DNA of 64,000 nt from Bacillota bacterium. GTDB taxonomy: Bacteria > Bacillota > Bacilli > Paenibacillales > Paenibacillaceae. Below the pieces are notes generated by a model. That model saw only the letters and a list, made by a program, of their open reading frames with translations, did no database searches and had not been told where the DNA came from. Below, in pieces: positions 24,928 to 34,064 of this stretch (positions within the stretch are counted from its first letter, which is position 1; each line of letters opens with the position of its first letter). Where the stretch lies: contig JAEZCJ010000120.1 of NCBI GenBank assembly GCA_023433615.1, positions 1 to 64,000 on the forward strand, read 5' to 3'. The position numbers and the translations under genes were made by a program.

Positions 24928-26205
24928 ATGAAGGAATCGGGTCGAATGAGGTTGATCTGCACGGCGTGCGATAAGCGATATGCGATTGACCGCTCAGCAC
25001 ACGCATGCAGCTGCGGCGGGCTGCTCGAAGTCGAATGCGATCGAAGCGGATATGATGCGGAGCGGTTGAAAAGGCTGTTCCATGATCGGCTCTCCGAACG
25101 GATGTCGCCTGCTGCAAGCGGCGTATGGCGCTACAAGGAGCTGATCCATCCGGATCTGGACGAGGCGCAGATCGTGACCAAGTACGAGGGGAATACCGGC
25201 CTCTACGCGTCGGAAGCGGTCCGCAAGCATGCGGGCATCAGCCGGCTGTGGCTCAAGGCACAGAGCGAGAATCCCAGCGGCTCGTTCAAGGATAACGGAA
25301 TGACCGTAGCGGTGTCGCATGGGCGTTCGCTCGGCTACCGCAGATTCGCCTGTACCTCGACAGGCAACACTTCGTCCTCGCTTGCGATGTATGCGGCGCT
25401 GGCAGCGGCGGAGGCCGCGATTCTCGTGCCGAGCAAGGACGTCTCGATGAACAAGGTGCTTCAGACGATCGGGTACGGCGGCCTCGTATACCCGATCGAA
25501 GGGACGTATGACGACGGAATCCGCTTCCTGCGCGAGCATGCGGAAGGGCTGGGGCTCTACGTGTGCAATTCCATTAATCCGCTGCGGATCGAAGGGCAGA
25601 AGAGCATCCTGTTCGAAGCGGCGCAACAGCTCGAATGGTCGCTGCCCGATTGGATCGTGCTGCCGGGCGGTGCGCTCAGCAATGCTTCCGCATTGGGCAA
25701 AGCCCTTCGAGAATTGCGGGAATTGGGCTTCGTCGCGGAGCTGCCGCGCATCGCTATCGTGCAGGCGGAAGGCGCGAGTCCGTTCCATCGGATGATCGAG
25801 AGGAAGGAAGCCGAGCTCGTGCCCGAGCTTAACCCGCGTACTTGCGCATCCGCGCTGAACATCGGGCATCCGCCCAGCTGGCGCAAGGCAAGACGCGAGC
25901 TCGAGCTGGCGGCAGGCGTAACGGTGTCGGTCAGCGATCGCGAGATCATGGAGGCGAAGCATGTGATCGACCGCAGCGGCATCGGCTGCGAGCCTGCTTC
26001 GGCCGCGGGCGTAGCCGGATTGCGCAAGCTCGTCGCGAGCGGCACGATCGATAAGGAGCAATCCGCGATGTGCATCTTGACGGGGCATATGCTGAAGGAC
26101 ACGGAGATTATGCGGAGCGATGGTGCCGAACTGAACATGCAGAGCGTGGCGATGGGTGAACTGCGGGTAAGATTGGCCGTTAACGCTCATAGTTATTATC
26201 TATAG
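24928..26205 (+). CDS. thrC: threonine synthase-like PLP enzyme
   Basis: A 425-residue PLP enzyme with an N-terminal zinc-ribbon-like segment (LICTACDKRYAID...CSCGG) and a fold-type II core. The PLP lysine is in NPSGSFKDNGM; the phosphate loop is seen in STGNTSSSLA and the C-terminal GxEPASAAG segment is present. This fits threonine synthase, which converts O-phosphohomoserine to threonine. The ATG at 24928 is chosen because GAGGAGG directly abuts an earlier in-frame ATG (24919) and is correctly spaced for the second. No hom or thrB neighbours are in the window, so a paralogous role cannot be excluded. A divergent LysR gene may regulate it. Confidence 0.85.
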   Translation: MKESGRMRLICTACDKRYAIDRSAHACSCGGLLEVECDRSGYDAERLKRLFHDRLSERMSPAASGVWRYKELIHPDLDEAQIVTKYEGNTGLYASEAVRKHAGISRLWLKAQSENPSGSFKDNGMTVAVSHGRSLGYRRFACTSTGNTSSSLAMYAALAAAEAAILVPSKDVSMNKVLQTIGYGGLVYPIEGTYDDGIRFLREHAEGLGLYVCNSINPLRIEGQKSILFEAAQQLEWSLPDWIVLPGGALSNASALGKALRELRELGFVAELPRIAIVQAEGASPFHRMIERKEAELVPELNPRTCASALNIGHPPSWRKARRELELAAGVTVSVSDREIMEAKHVIDRSGIGCEPASAAGVAGLRKLVASGTIDKEQSAMCILTGHMLKDTEIMRSDGAELNMQSVAMGELRVRLAVNAHSYYL

Positions 26206-26286
26206 CGTATATTGATTCTATATATTTCCGCAATAGCCTGCCGCTATGATACAACAGAAGTATTCTAGCGGATCGGGGTGGTTGAG

Positions 26287-27090
26287 ATGCATGCGATGCA
26301 AGGGATGAATACGGGCTTGGCTGCAAACGGAGCGGCGAATCAATGGGAGGCAGGGCGATACGATGCTTATATGCCGTTCGTGTCGCAGGGCGGCATGGAC
26401 ATGATCGGCATGCTGGACGTGAAACCGGGGGCATTCATTATCGATTGGGGCTGCGGGACAGGTGAACTGGCGGCACGAATCGCAGAGAACGGAGCCGATG
26501 TGCTCGGCATCGACTTTTCCCGGGAAATGATCGAAGAGGCGGCGCGTAAATATCCGAATGTCCGCTTCGAGCGAGCGGACGGACAACGGTACATATCCGC
26601 TCGCAAGGCGGATGCCGTGTTCAGCAATGCCGCGCTCCATTGGATGCAGGATGCGGAAGGCGCGGCAGCTTCGATTGCTGCGTCGTTGCGGACAGGCGGG
26701 CGATTCGTGGCGGAATTCGGCAGCGTAGGCAATGTCGCGGCGATTCGGGAGGTGCTCGAGACGGCATTCTCGGCGATCGGCGCGGCAGATCGGCTGCGAT
26801 TCCCATGGTATTTCCCGTCAATCGGACAATATGCGACGGTGCTGGAACAGCGAGGAATGCGCATCGAGTGGGCGGCCTGCTTCGATCGCCCGACCCCGCT
26901 GGGAGGCGGCGAGCGCGGGCTGCAGATCTGGCTCGATACGTTCGCCAATGGCATCCTTGCGGTACTTTCGGCCGATGAGGAGAAAGAAGTGCGGCGCAGG
27001 ACGGAAGAGGCGCTGCGAGGACGGTTCTACGCTGAGGAGAGATGGACGGCGGATTACCAGCGAATCCGGGTATCGGCCGTGAAGCGCTAA
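26287..27090 (+). CDS. class I SAM-dependent methyltransferase
   Basis: A 267-residue soluble protein with a Rossmann-type methyltransferase core: motif I IIDWGCGTGELAARI, the acidic loop GIDFSREMIEEA, FERADGQ, and VFSNAALHWMQDAEG. The overall pattern is like trans-aconitate methyltransferase relatives, including the HWM segment, but the substrate cannot be named. The ATG at 26287 follows a GGGGTGG sequence; a GTG at 26278 in the same frame is an alternative. The gene stands alone between thrC and a terminator. Confidence 0.85.
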   Translation: MHAMQGMNTGLAANGAANQWEAGRYDAYMPFVSQGGMDMIGMLDVKPGAFIIDWGCGTGELAARIAENGADVLGIDFSREMIEEAARKYPNVRFERADGQRYISARKADAVFSNAALHWMQDAEGAAASIAASLRTGGRFVAEFGSVGNVAAIREVLETAFSAIGAADRLRFPWYFPSIGQYATVLEQRGMRIEWAACFDRPTPLGGGERGLQIWLDTFANGILAVLSADEEKEVRRRTEEALRGRFYAEERWTADYQRIRVSAVKR

Positions 27091-27154
27091 GCGAACGGCC
27101 TGGCGTCCGACATGCGAATGCAGTAAACGGAATACATGATCAGCGTAATAAGAT

Positions 27155-27190
27155 GAGGCCTGTTCCAGTCGGATGGAGCGGGCCTCTTGC
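27155..27190 (+). terminator. terminator after the methyltransferase gene
   Basis: GAGGCCTGTTCCA and TGGAGCGGGCCTC form a stem with a short loop, followed by TTG. It lies within a 307-bp non-coding stretch (27091-27397) that otherwise holds the next promoter. Confidence 0.6.
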
Positions 27191-27261
27191 GTATGCGGAT
27201 CGGGAATGTTCGGAAACAGCTGCGAATCACGGTTGAGCTCTCGTTATTTATGTTAGATAAG

Positions 27262-27291
27262 TTGACGTTACTGAGCGGGACGGCGTATGAT
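27262..27291 (+). promoter_or_regulatory. promoter of the ATP-grasp/alpha-E/transglutaminase operon
   Basis: TTGACG (27262-27267), an 18-bp spacer and TATGAT (27286-27291). A second possible -10, TATAAT, lies at 27328-27333. GTTAGATA (27252-27259) and TATCTAAC (27332-27339) form an inverted pair around both. Confidence 0.5.
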
Positions 27292-27397
27292 ATAGAGTAA
27301 ATAGTCTTAATTATTCGCATATATGTTATAATATCTAACATTATTAATCCAAGTAATCATTTTCCAGCCAGATTCCGGACGAGGAGGCGGTCACTTT

Positions 27398-28852
27398 ATG
27401 TCGACTGCAAGGTCATCCCACAGTCAGTCTTACGATGCACTCACCTATTATGATGAAATGTATGAAAGCGATCTGACTGTAAGAAGGCATTATGGGGCGA
27501 TTCAGCACGCTTTTGCCACGATGAAGCCAGCGGAATTGGCCGCCCGTCAACTGTCCATCGAGAAGCGCATGCTGGAAGAGGGCATCACGTTCACGCTGTA
27601 TGCACCGGACCAGCCGGAGCCGCTGGAGAGGACGATTCCGTTCGATTACGTGCCCCGCGTCATACCGGGCGCCGAATGGGATTTCATCGAGCGGGGTCTT
27701 GTGCAGCGGGTGAAAGCGCTGAATGCTTTCACGTACGATATTTATCACGAAGGGCGCATCATGCGCGACGGATTGATTCCGAGGCGAATGGTCGTAGGCA
27801 ACCGCTATTTTCGTCCGGAGATGTCGGGCATCGAAGTCCCTCTTCATGCGTACATGACGACCTGCGGAATCGATCTCATCCGCGACGAGCAAGGCCAATA
27901 CTACGTGCTGGAGGATAATCTGCGGTCGCCCTCGGGCTTCTCTTACCTCTACCAAGGGAGGGCGCTCATGCGAGAGGTGTTCCACGATATGTATCTCTCG
28001 AGCACGGTGCGTGACGTGGACCGCAGCATGAACGATTTCCTACAGACACTTCGCAGCATCGCGCCTGGGGGCAAGCGGAATCCGCTTATCGTCCTGCTGA
28101 CGCCCGGCGTCTATAATTCGGCCTACTACGAGCATACCTACTTGGCGCAGCAGATGGGCATTCATCTCGTCGAAGGGCGAGATCTCGTCTATAAGGAACA
28201 TAAGATCTACCTGCGCGATCTGCGCGGACTGCGGCAAGTGGACGTGATCTACCGGAGAATCGATGACGATTACTTGGATCCGCTCGCTTATCAGCCGGAT
28301 TCGGTGCTCGGCGTCCCCGGCATCATGAACGCATACCGCGCCGGCAATGTGACCATCGCGAACGCGCCGGGCACGGGCGTTGCAGACGATAAAGCCGTGT
28401 ATGCCTTCGTGCCCGAAATGATTCGCTATTATCTGAACGAGGAGCCGATTCTTCCGAACGTGCCGACCTACATTCTCTCGCGTAAGGAAGACCGCGAATA
28501 CGCATTGGAGCATCTCGATGAGCTCGTCGTGAAGGAGACCTCGCTGTCGGGCGGTTACGGCATGCTGATCGGTCCGAGCGCGTCGAAGCAGGAAATCAAT
28601 CGGTTCGCCGACGCGATTCGCCAGGATCCGGACCGCTATATCGCCCAGACGACGATGCAATTGTCGAGGGCGCCGATCATGCTGAACGGCGCGATGACGC
28701 CGCGCCATATCGATCTCAGAGCCTTCGTGCTGATGGGGCAGGAGCCTATCGTCATTCCGGGCGGCCTTACCCGCGTGGCCATGAAGGAAGGATCGCTCGT
28801 CGTGAACTCCTCGCAGGGAGGCGGAGTCAAGGATACTTGGGTGCTGAAGTAG
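27398..28852 (+). CDS. circularly permuted ATP-grasp type 2 protein
   Basis: A 484-residue protein of the circularly permuted ATP-grasp family (formerly DUF404/DUF407). Typical segments are FDYVPRVIPGAEWDFIERGL, YYVLEDNLRSPSGFSYLYQG, HKIYLRDLRGLRQVDVIYRR, GNVTIANAPGTGVADDKAVY and VVKETSLSGGYGMLIGPSA. The ATP-grasp fold suggests formation of an amide or peptide bond from a carboxyl phosphate; no member of this exact group has a substrate I can name with confidence. GAGGAGG precedes the ATG. It heads a three-gene operon with an alpha-E protein and a transglutaminase-like protein, a combination proposed to make and process a peptide or modified peptide. Confidence 0.92.
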   Translation: MSTARSSHSQSYDALTYYDEMYESDLTVRRHYGAIQHAFATMKPAELAARQLSIEKRMLEEGITFTLYAPDQPEPLERTIPFDYVPRVIPGAEWDFIERGLVQRVKALNAFTYDIYHEGRIMRDGLIPRRMVVGNRYFRPEMSGIEVPLHAYMTTCGIDLIRDEQGQYYVLEDNLRSPSGFSYLYQGRALMREVFHDMYLSSTVRDVDRSMNDFLQTLRSIAPGGKRNPLIVLLTPGVYNSAYYEHTYLAQQMGIHLVEGRDLVYKEHKIYLRDLRGLRQVDVIYRRIDDDYLDPLAYQPDSVLGVPGIMNAYRAGNVTIANAPGTGVADDKAVYAFVPEMIRYYLNEEPILPNVPTYILSRKEDREYALEHLDELVVKETSLSGGYGMLIGPSASKQEINRFADAIRQDPDRYIAQTTMQLSRAPIMLNGAMTPRHIDLRAFVLMGQEPIVIPGGLTRVAMKEGSLVVNSSQGGGVKDTWVLK

Positions 28853-28897
28853 AGGCGGCGCATGTGCGGCGGAAAATGAATAAGGAGGCAGAGGCGA

Positions 28898-29872
28898 ATG
28901 TTGAATCGCAATGCGGAGGCGTTATTCTGGGTCGGCCGTTACATGGAGCGGGCAGAGAACCATGCTCGGCTCATCGATGTGCATTATCACCTCGAGGAAG
29001 GCCATGCGGCACAGGAGGCTCGGGGCGATGACGGGGCGCCGTGCAAATGGTCGGGAATCGTCGACGCGCTGGGCAGCCGGACGGATTATGAAGAGCGGTA
29101 TGGCAGCTCGTATCGCGAAGCCGAAGTGATCCGTTACGTTACGCTGGATCGCGACCATTCCAATTCGTTATTCGCATGCGTCTCTCATGCGAGGGACAAT
29201 CTGCGTTCGCTTCGCGAGAAGCTGCCTTCCGAATTGTGGGATGTCGTGAATGGCTTCTATCTCTGGCTCCGCGATCCGGGGAATGAAGCTGTGCTGAAGC
29301 AATCGCCGCATCGCTTCTTCGTGCGGGTGAAGGAATGGGCTGCCTTGTTCCAAGGGATGGCGCAATCCGTCATGCCGAGGGAGAACGAATGGCACTTCAT
29401 GGGTTGCGGCCGGTATCTGGAGCGCGCCGAGAATACGCTCCGCATCCTGCAGGTTGCGCATGGCAGGCCCTCCGCGGATTGGGCGGAACGCTACTCCTAC
29501 CTGCAGGCCGTATTGAAATCGGTCAGTGCCTATCAGGTGTTCCGCCGGTATCATTCCGACAGCTTGCGGGATGACACGGTATTCGAATTTTTGCTGCTGC
29601 ACGGCGCATTCCCGCGGTCGGTCCAGTATGCAATGCAGACGTTGACGGGCCATCTGAAAGGACTGGAGCTCCAGGCTCCGGCGGTGAAATCCTCCCATGT
29701 CAAGCTGGTGCGCCAATCGGGCAAAATCGTAGCCGAGCTTTCGTGCCTAGGCCGCGAGGATCTCGAGTCCGGGAATGAGACGCAAATTCTGTATCAGATG
29801 ACGGGAAGCTGCGGCAGCTTGGGGACGGCTTTCGCGAACGTATTTTTTCGATTCGAGGAGGTCGGCGCATGA
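28898..29872 (+). CDS. alpha-E domain protein (DUF403)
   Basis: A 324-residue, mostly helical protein starting LNRNAEALFWVGRYMERAENHARL, the signature of the alpha-E family. Similar motifs recur inside (FMGCGRYLERAENTLRIL), so the protein appears to have an internal duplication. The family accompanies circularly permuted ATP-grasp and transglutaminase genes and its biochemical role is not settled. It starts 45 bp after the ATP-grasp gene and overlaps the transglutaminase gene by ATGA. Confidence 0.9.
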   Translation: MLNRNAEALFWVGRYMERAENHARLIDVHYHLEEGHAAQEARGDDGAPCKWSGIVDALGSRTDYEERYGSSYREAEVIRYVTLDRDHSNSLFACVSHARDNLRSLREKLPSELWDVVNGFYLWLRDPGNEAVLKQSPHRFFVRVKEWAALFQGMAQSVMPRENEWHFMGCGRYLERAENTLRILQVAHGRPSADWAERYSYLQAVLKSVSAYQVFRRYHSDSLRDDTVFEFLLLHGAFPRSVQYAMQTLTGHLKGLELQAPAVKSSHVKLVRQSGKIVAELSCLGREDLESGNETQILYQMTGSCGSLGTAFANVFFRFEEVGA

Positions 29873-30783
29873 AGCTCGTCATCTCTCACATGACGGAATA
29901 CGCATATCCGTCGCCGGTTACGGACAGTGTCAATGAAATTCGGCTTTCGCCGTTCACGAACGAGCACCAGTCCTGCTACCAGCATGCTATCACGGTTGAA
30001 CCCGCCGCATCCTTGTTCAGTTACGAGGATTACTACGGCAATCGCGTCCATGCTTTCTCCGTCAATGCGCCGCATCGGAGGCTGGCGATCAAGACGCAAA
30101 TGACGGTAATGACGAAGCTGGCGGCTAGGAGCAAGGATTTGTATTCCTTGATGCCGGCTGAAGCCGCTTGGAGCAGTCTGCAGCATGAACAGATCCAGAA
30201 CCGCTATGCCGAGTTCCTGCTGCCGACGGCTTACACGATGCCTCTGCCTGAAGTGCAGGCATACTTGCATACGATTCCGGTTGCGCCTGACGAGGGGGGG
30301 AGCGCGGCAAATGGCTTGGGGACTGTCGGCGTGTATGAGTGGCTTAGCCGGCTGAACGGCAAGATTCGCGCGGATTTCGTCTATGATCCCGCTGCAACAG
30401 ATGTCCAGTCGACCGTAGCCGAAATTATGCAGCGCCGGCGAGGGGTGTGTCAGGACTTTGCCCATCTGATGCTGGCCGTGTGCCGCAGCAAGGGCGTCCC
30501 GGCAAGGTATGTGAGCGGCTATCACTTCGTTGGGGATCTTCAGGGCGGCAACGCTGCCTTCGAGCAGGCATCGCATGCGTGGGTCGAAGCGTATGTTCCC
30601 GGCGAAGGATGGTGCGGCTTCGATCCGACGAACGACGAGCCGATCGGGCAGCGGCACGTGAAGCTGGCGCATGGTCGGGACTATCGCGACATTGTGCCGG
30701 TTAAGGGAGTCTATCGCGGGACCGGCGTGCAAGAGTTGAAGGTGACGGTCGACGTCCGCAATGCGGAGGAACGAATCGATTGA
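29869..30783 (+). CDS. transglutaminase-like cysteine protease/peptidase
   Basis: A 304-residue protein with an N-terminal beta region (MKLVISHMTEYAYPSPVTDS, with LSPFTNEHQ) and a papain-like transglutaminase core. The catalytic Cys is in RRRGVCQDFAHL, the His in ASHAWVEAYV, and the Asp in GWCGFDPTN. This N-terminal region plus core is the form found beside alpha-E and ATP-grasp genes. It probably cleaves or forms an isopeptide-type bond in the product of the neighbouring ATP-grasp enzyme. No signal peptide is seen, so it acts in the cytoplasm. Confidence 0.92.
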   Translation: MKLVISHMTEYAYPSPVTDSVNEIRLSPFTNEHQSCYQHAITVEPAASLFSYEDYYGNRVHAFSVNAPHRRLAIKTQMTVMTKLAARSKDLYSLMPAEAAWSSLQHEQIQNRYAEFLLPTAYTMPLPEVQAYLHTIPVAPDEGGSAANGLGTVGVYEWLSRLNGKIRADFVYDPAATDVQSTVAEIMQRRRGVCQDFAHLMLAVCRSKGVPARYVSGYHFVGDLQGGNAAFEQASHAWVEAYVPGEGWCGFDPTNDEPIGQRHVKLAHGRDYRDIVPVKGVYRGTGVQELKVTVDVRNAEERID

Positions 30784-30815
30784 CCCGCTGCAATCGACCC
30801 CATTCATGCGCATAT

Positions 30816-30855
30816 AAAAAGCCGTGCAGACCCGAGCGATCGAGTCTGCACGGCT
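30816..30855 (-). terminator. terminator between convergent transglutaminase and small membrane protein genes
   Basis: AGCCGTGCAGAC pairs with GTCTGCACGGCT; on the minus strand a T-run follows. It mainly serves the minus-strand gene at 30866. Confidence 0.75.
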
Positions 30856-30865
30856 GCTTCGCGTC

Positions 30866-31213
30866 CTACAAAGACAAGCCTTCATCCGCCTTGCGTTCTT
30901 GTTCGAATTGCTCCAGCAGTTCCATGGCGCGTGCTCGATCCTTCGGCTTCACTTCGAGGCGGAATACGGTCGATTTCTGTACCCCTCCGTTGAATGCAGC
31001 CCCCGGCGTAATGCCGGACGGTGCGCCGGATTGATTCGTATCCACCCGGTTGCGGACATTCTGCGACTTCAGGTACGCACTCTTCCGATCGAGCTCCTCC
31101 GCGTGCTCGCCTCGTGCGGTGGCAATCGTAACCCATCTGCTCTTACTGATAACTGCGACGATTAGAGCGACTAGAATGAGGACTCCCAGAATGATCCAGA
31201 TCGTAACCATCAT
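30866..31213 (-). CDS. small single-pass membrane protein of unknown function
   Basis: A 115-residue protein with one N-terminal membrane helix (TIWIILGVLILVALIVAVI) followed by a basic, charged cytoplasmic region. Two halves are visible after the helix: EHAEELDRKSAYLKSQNVRN, probably helical, and a compact end TVFRLEVKPKDRARAMELLE. AGAGGTGATGG precedes two adjacent ATG codons; the first is used here. I do not recognise a family. It has its own terminator and lies downstream of spoVR on the same strand, about 100 bp away, so it could be co-transcribed. Confidence 0.65.
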   Translation of the reverse strand: MMVTIWIILGVLILVALIVAVISKSRWVTIATARGEHAEELDRKSAYLKSQNVRNRVDTNQSGAPSGITPGAAFNGGVQKSTVFRLEVKPKDRARAMELLEQFEQERKADEGLSL

Positions 31214-31313
31214 CCATCACCTCTTCTTCGGGGGCAAGCCCCCTCGTTTTTGTCAGCAGGAAGGCGGCGTACCTACACATACCCGATTGTCAGCGCAGCG
31301 AAACAGGGGGAGG

Positions 31314-32768
31314 CTAGATGAACTTGCGGTGAATCTTCTTGCCGTCGCAGCTGAAGACGATCGGTTTATCTTCGACAACCGTCTGCAGATGGACTCCTTT
31401 GCCCCATAGCTGTGCGACATAAGGCAATGTGCGCTCCACATATTTGAGATCGAGCTCGACGCCCTCGTACTGATGGGAGAGATAGAGATCGCCTGTGCGA
31501 TTATAATCGCCGTCCGTGACGACGATGCAAGGGAATCCGCCGTTGACGCGCGACACGACCAGCTGATCGCGGATATTCTCCCAGGACTTATCGGTAATTT
31601 TCCACTCCGGCCCTTTCTTCTCGAACACGTAGAGGTCGAGCTCGCCGACAAGCTGTTTCGTCAGGTAGTTGCGCAAGAACGATATATCGGCATCCTCTTC
31701 GCGCACCTCGAACATTTTTTCCCGACCCTTGCCCGGCACCCGCCCGAACCGTTCGCGCTCCTCCTGCGTCGGATTGTCCCATCGCTTCTCGATGTCCTCG
31801 AAGATCTTGAGGCCGAGGTAGTAAGGATTGAGGCTGTGACGGGACGGCTGCACGACGGAAGCATTCAGCTTCGCGAATTCGATCGTCTCCTCGCTCGTCA
31901 GGTCCAGCTCGCGGATGATGCGCTGATGCCAGTACGAAGCCCAGCCTTCGTTCATGATTTTCGTCTCGATCTGCGGCCAGAAGTAGAGCATCTCGTCGCG
32001 CAGCATGGACATGATGTCGCGCTGCCAATCCTCGAGCACGGTCGAATACTCCTCGATGAACCAGACGATGTCCTTCTCGGGCTCGGGCGGGAACCGTTTC
32101 GGCTGCTCCAGCGCCTGCGCGAGCTTCTCGGCTTCTTCCTGCGTGACATCCAGCGACCATAGGTCATCGTAAGGGTTCTTCGACGGTCCTTGACCGCTTA
32201 CGCGATCCTTCTCGTGCTGCTTGCGGCGCATCTCGATGTACCGGGCCTTGTCGAGTCCGTACGGCCGGAGCAGCGTAGGCTCGATATGCTCCTGGATCGC
32301 GAGCACCGCGTCGATGAACCGCTCCACTTGCTCGGCACCGTGCTCTAGCTCGTAGCCGGCGACCCGCTCGGCCGTGGCAGACATACTCTCGACCATATTC
32401 CGGTTGGAGCGGCTAAAGCGCGCATTGTTCTTGAAAAAATCGCAATGGGCAAGCACGTGGGCGACGATCAGCTTGTTCTGGATCAGAGAGTTGCCTTCGA
32501 GCAGGAATGCGTAGCAAGGATTGGAGTTGATGACGAGCTCGTAGATCTTGCTGAGGCCAAAATCGTACTGCATCTTCATTCTGTTGAACGTCTTGCCGAA
32601 GCTCCAGTGCGAGAATCGGGTCGGCATCCCGTAAGCGCCGAATGTATAGATGATATCGGCCGGACAAATCTCGTAGCGCATCGGATAGTAATCCAGGCCG
32701 AAGCCCGCGGCGATCTCGGTAATCTCGTCGATCGCCCGTTCCAGCTGCTTCATGTCGTCTTCTGTCAC
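31314..32768 (-). CDS. spoVR: SpoVR family protein
   Basis: A 484-residue soluble protein of full SpoVR length. Signature segments are DYYPMRYEICPADIIYTFGA, HWSFGKTFNRMKMQYDFGLS, VINSNPCYAFLLEGNSL and VLAHCDFFKNN. In Bacillus subtilis it affects spore cortex formation; in other bacteria its homologue YcgB accompanies PrkA and YeaH/YhbH. The start is a GTG at 32768 with GGAGGGG seven bases ahead. Its partners prkA and yhbH are also in this window but not adjacent. A sigma-E-like promoter candidate lies upstream. Confidence 0.95.
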   Translation of the reverse strand: MTEDDMKQLERAIDEITEIAAGFGLDYYPMRYEICPADIIYTFGAYGMPTRFSHWSFGKTFNRMKMQYDFGLSKIYELVINSNPCYAFLLEGNSLIQNKLIVAHVLAHCDFFKNNARFSRSNRNMVESMSATAERVAGYELEHGAEQVERFIDAVLAIQEHIEPTLLRPYGLDKARYIEMRRKQHEKDRVSGQGPSKNPYDDLWSLDVTQEEAEKLAQALEQPKRFPPEPEKDIVWFIEEYSTVLEDWQRDIMSMLRDEMLYFWPQIETKIMNEGWASYWHQRIIRELDLTSEETIEFAKLNASVVQPSRHSLNPYYLGLKIFEDIEKRWDNPTQEERERFGRVPGKGREKMFEVREEDADISFLRNYLTKQLVGELDLYVFEKKGPEWKITDKSWENIRDQLVVSRVNGGFPCIVVTDGDYNRTGDLYLSHQYEGVELDLKYVERTLPYVAQLWGKGVHLQTVVEDKPIVFSCDGKKIHRKFI

Positions 32769-32835
32769 TGGCTGTCCCCTCCGCTATCCAGGTTATGCGA
32801 GCCGTGCCTCGGCTGCTCGGGCTCTCCATGCCCTA

Positions 32836-32865
32836 TGTATATGTGCAAGCAAGCTGGCGGATGAC
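32836..32865 (-). promoter_or_regulatory. candidate sigma-E-type promoter of spoVR
   Basis: On the minus strand GTCATCCG (32865-32858), 14 bp and CATATACA (32843-32836). Spacing and half of each hexamer fit the sigma-E pattern; spoVR is sigma-E dependent in Bacillus subtilis. The match is weak on its own. Confidence 0.3.
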
Positions 32866-32993
32866 GGGAGAATGACGGCTGCGTCCACACTTCGCCGCAA
32901 GGCAACATTTTCCCGAAACGTCTAGGCCCCAAGTCGCGTATATAGGAGAAGTTCTTCGAAGGAGCAACACTTACCAGGGAGGGGACAAGAAGA

Positions 32994-34064
32994 ATGGAAG
33001 TATATCAAGGGGGCAAGGACGGCAACACGGAGAAGGAATTCAAGCTGCCGCCGAACTTCTGGAAGCGCGTCGGACTCGGCGCGGTCGTCGTCGGAGCGAT
33101 CTGGCTAGGTTCGTCCACGTATTATACGGTGGAAGAGACCGAGCAGGCAGCCATCTTGACGTTCGGGAAATACACGACAACCCAGGAGAGCTCGGGGCTG
33201 CACTTCAAGCTGCCGTATCCGATCCAGCAAGCGGTGAAGGTGCCGGCTAACCTGACGCAGAAGACGCAGATCGGCTACCGCGAGCATAACGGGCAGATTA
33301 CGCCGGTCGAGGAAGAAGCGCTCATGATTACGGGCGACGAGAACATCGTATCCGCCGACGCGGTCGTCGAGTGGAAGATCGCGAACGTTCGCGACTATCT
33401 GTACAATATCGACGACGCGGAGCATTTCCTGCGCAACTCGGCGAGCAGCGCGATCCGCTCGGTCATGGGCTCGACGAAGCTCGACTACGCCATCACCGAG
33501 GGCAAGACCGTCATTCAGACCGACGTCAAGAAGAAGCTCGAGGAGCTGCAGGAGCGCTATAACACGGGCATTCAGATCATCGACTTGAAGTTCCAGGATA
33601 TCGAGCCGCCGGAAGGCCAGGTCGCGACGGCGTTCAAGGAAGTTACGAACGCGCGCGAGGAGAAGAACACGAAGATCAACCAAGCGCAGAAGTACGTCAA
33701 CGACCGTCTGCCGAAGGCGCGCGGCGAAGCGCAGGCACTGATCGAGGGCGCTGAAGCCGAGAAGAAATCCCGGATCCTGAACGCGCAAGGCGACGTGGCG
33801 AAGTTCAACGCCGTCTATACCGAATACGTGAAGAATCCGGAGGTTACGTCGGAACGTCTCCTGCTCGAGACGATCGAGCGCATCCTGCCGAATGCGAAGA
33901 TCATCGTGACCGACGGCAGCGGAAGCACGGTGAACTACCTGCCGCTGGATGAACTGATGAAGTCGCGCACGGGCGCTAAAGCGAGCGCGGGTGCGAGTGC
34001 GAGTACGGGAGCGCCGGCGACGAATACGGGCACGAATGCAACGGAAGGAGGTGCTGGCCAATGA
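32994..34064 (+). CDS. hflK: FtsH protease modulator HflK
   Basis: A 356-residue membrane protein with one N-terminal helix (VGLGAVVVGAIWLGSSTYYTV) and an SPFH/band-7 domain (EQAAILTFGKY, GLHFKLPYPIQQ), followed by a long coiled coil rich in Glu/Lys/Ala. The C-terminal tail after residue 325 is low complexity, made of short Ala/Ser/Gly and Thr/Gly/Asn repeats. HflK and HflC assemble a large membrane cage around FtsH. GGGAGGGG precedes the ATG. hflC overlaps it by ATGA. spoVR is divergent across 225 bp. Confidence 0.93.
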   Translation: MEVYQGGKDGNTEKEFKLPPNFWKRVGLGAVVVGAIWLGSSTYYTVEETEQAAILTFGKYTTTQESSGLHFKLPYPIQQAVKVPANLTQKTQIGYREHNGQITPVEEEALMITGDENIVSADAVVEWKIANVRDYLYNIDDAEHFLRNSASSAIRSVMGSTKLDYAITEGKTVIQTDVKKKLEELQERYNTGIQIIDLKFQDIEPPEGQVATAFKEVTNAREEKNTKINQAQKYVNDRLPKARGEAQALIEGAEAEKKSRILNAQGDVAKFNAVYTEYVKNPEVTSERLLLETIERILPNAKIIVTDGSGSTVNYLPLDELMKSRTGAKASAGASASTGAPATNTGTNATEGGAGQ

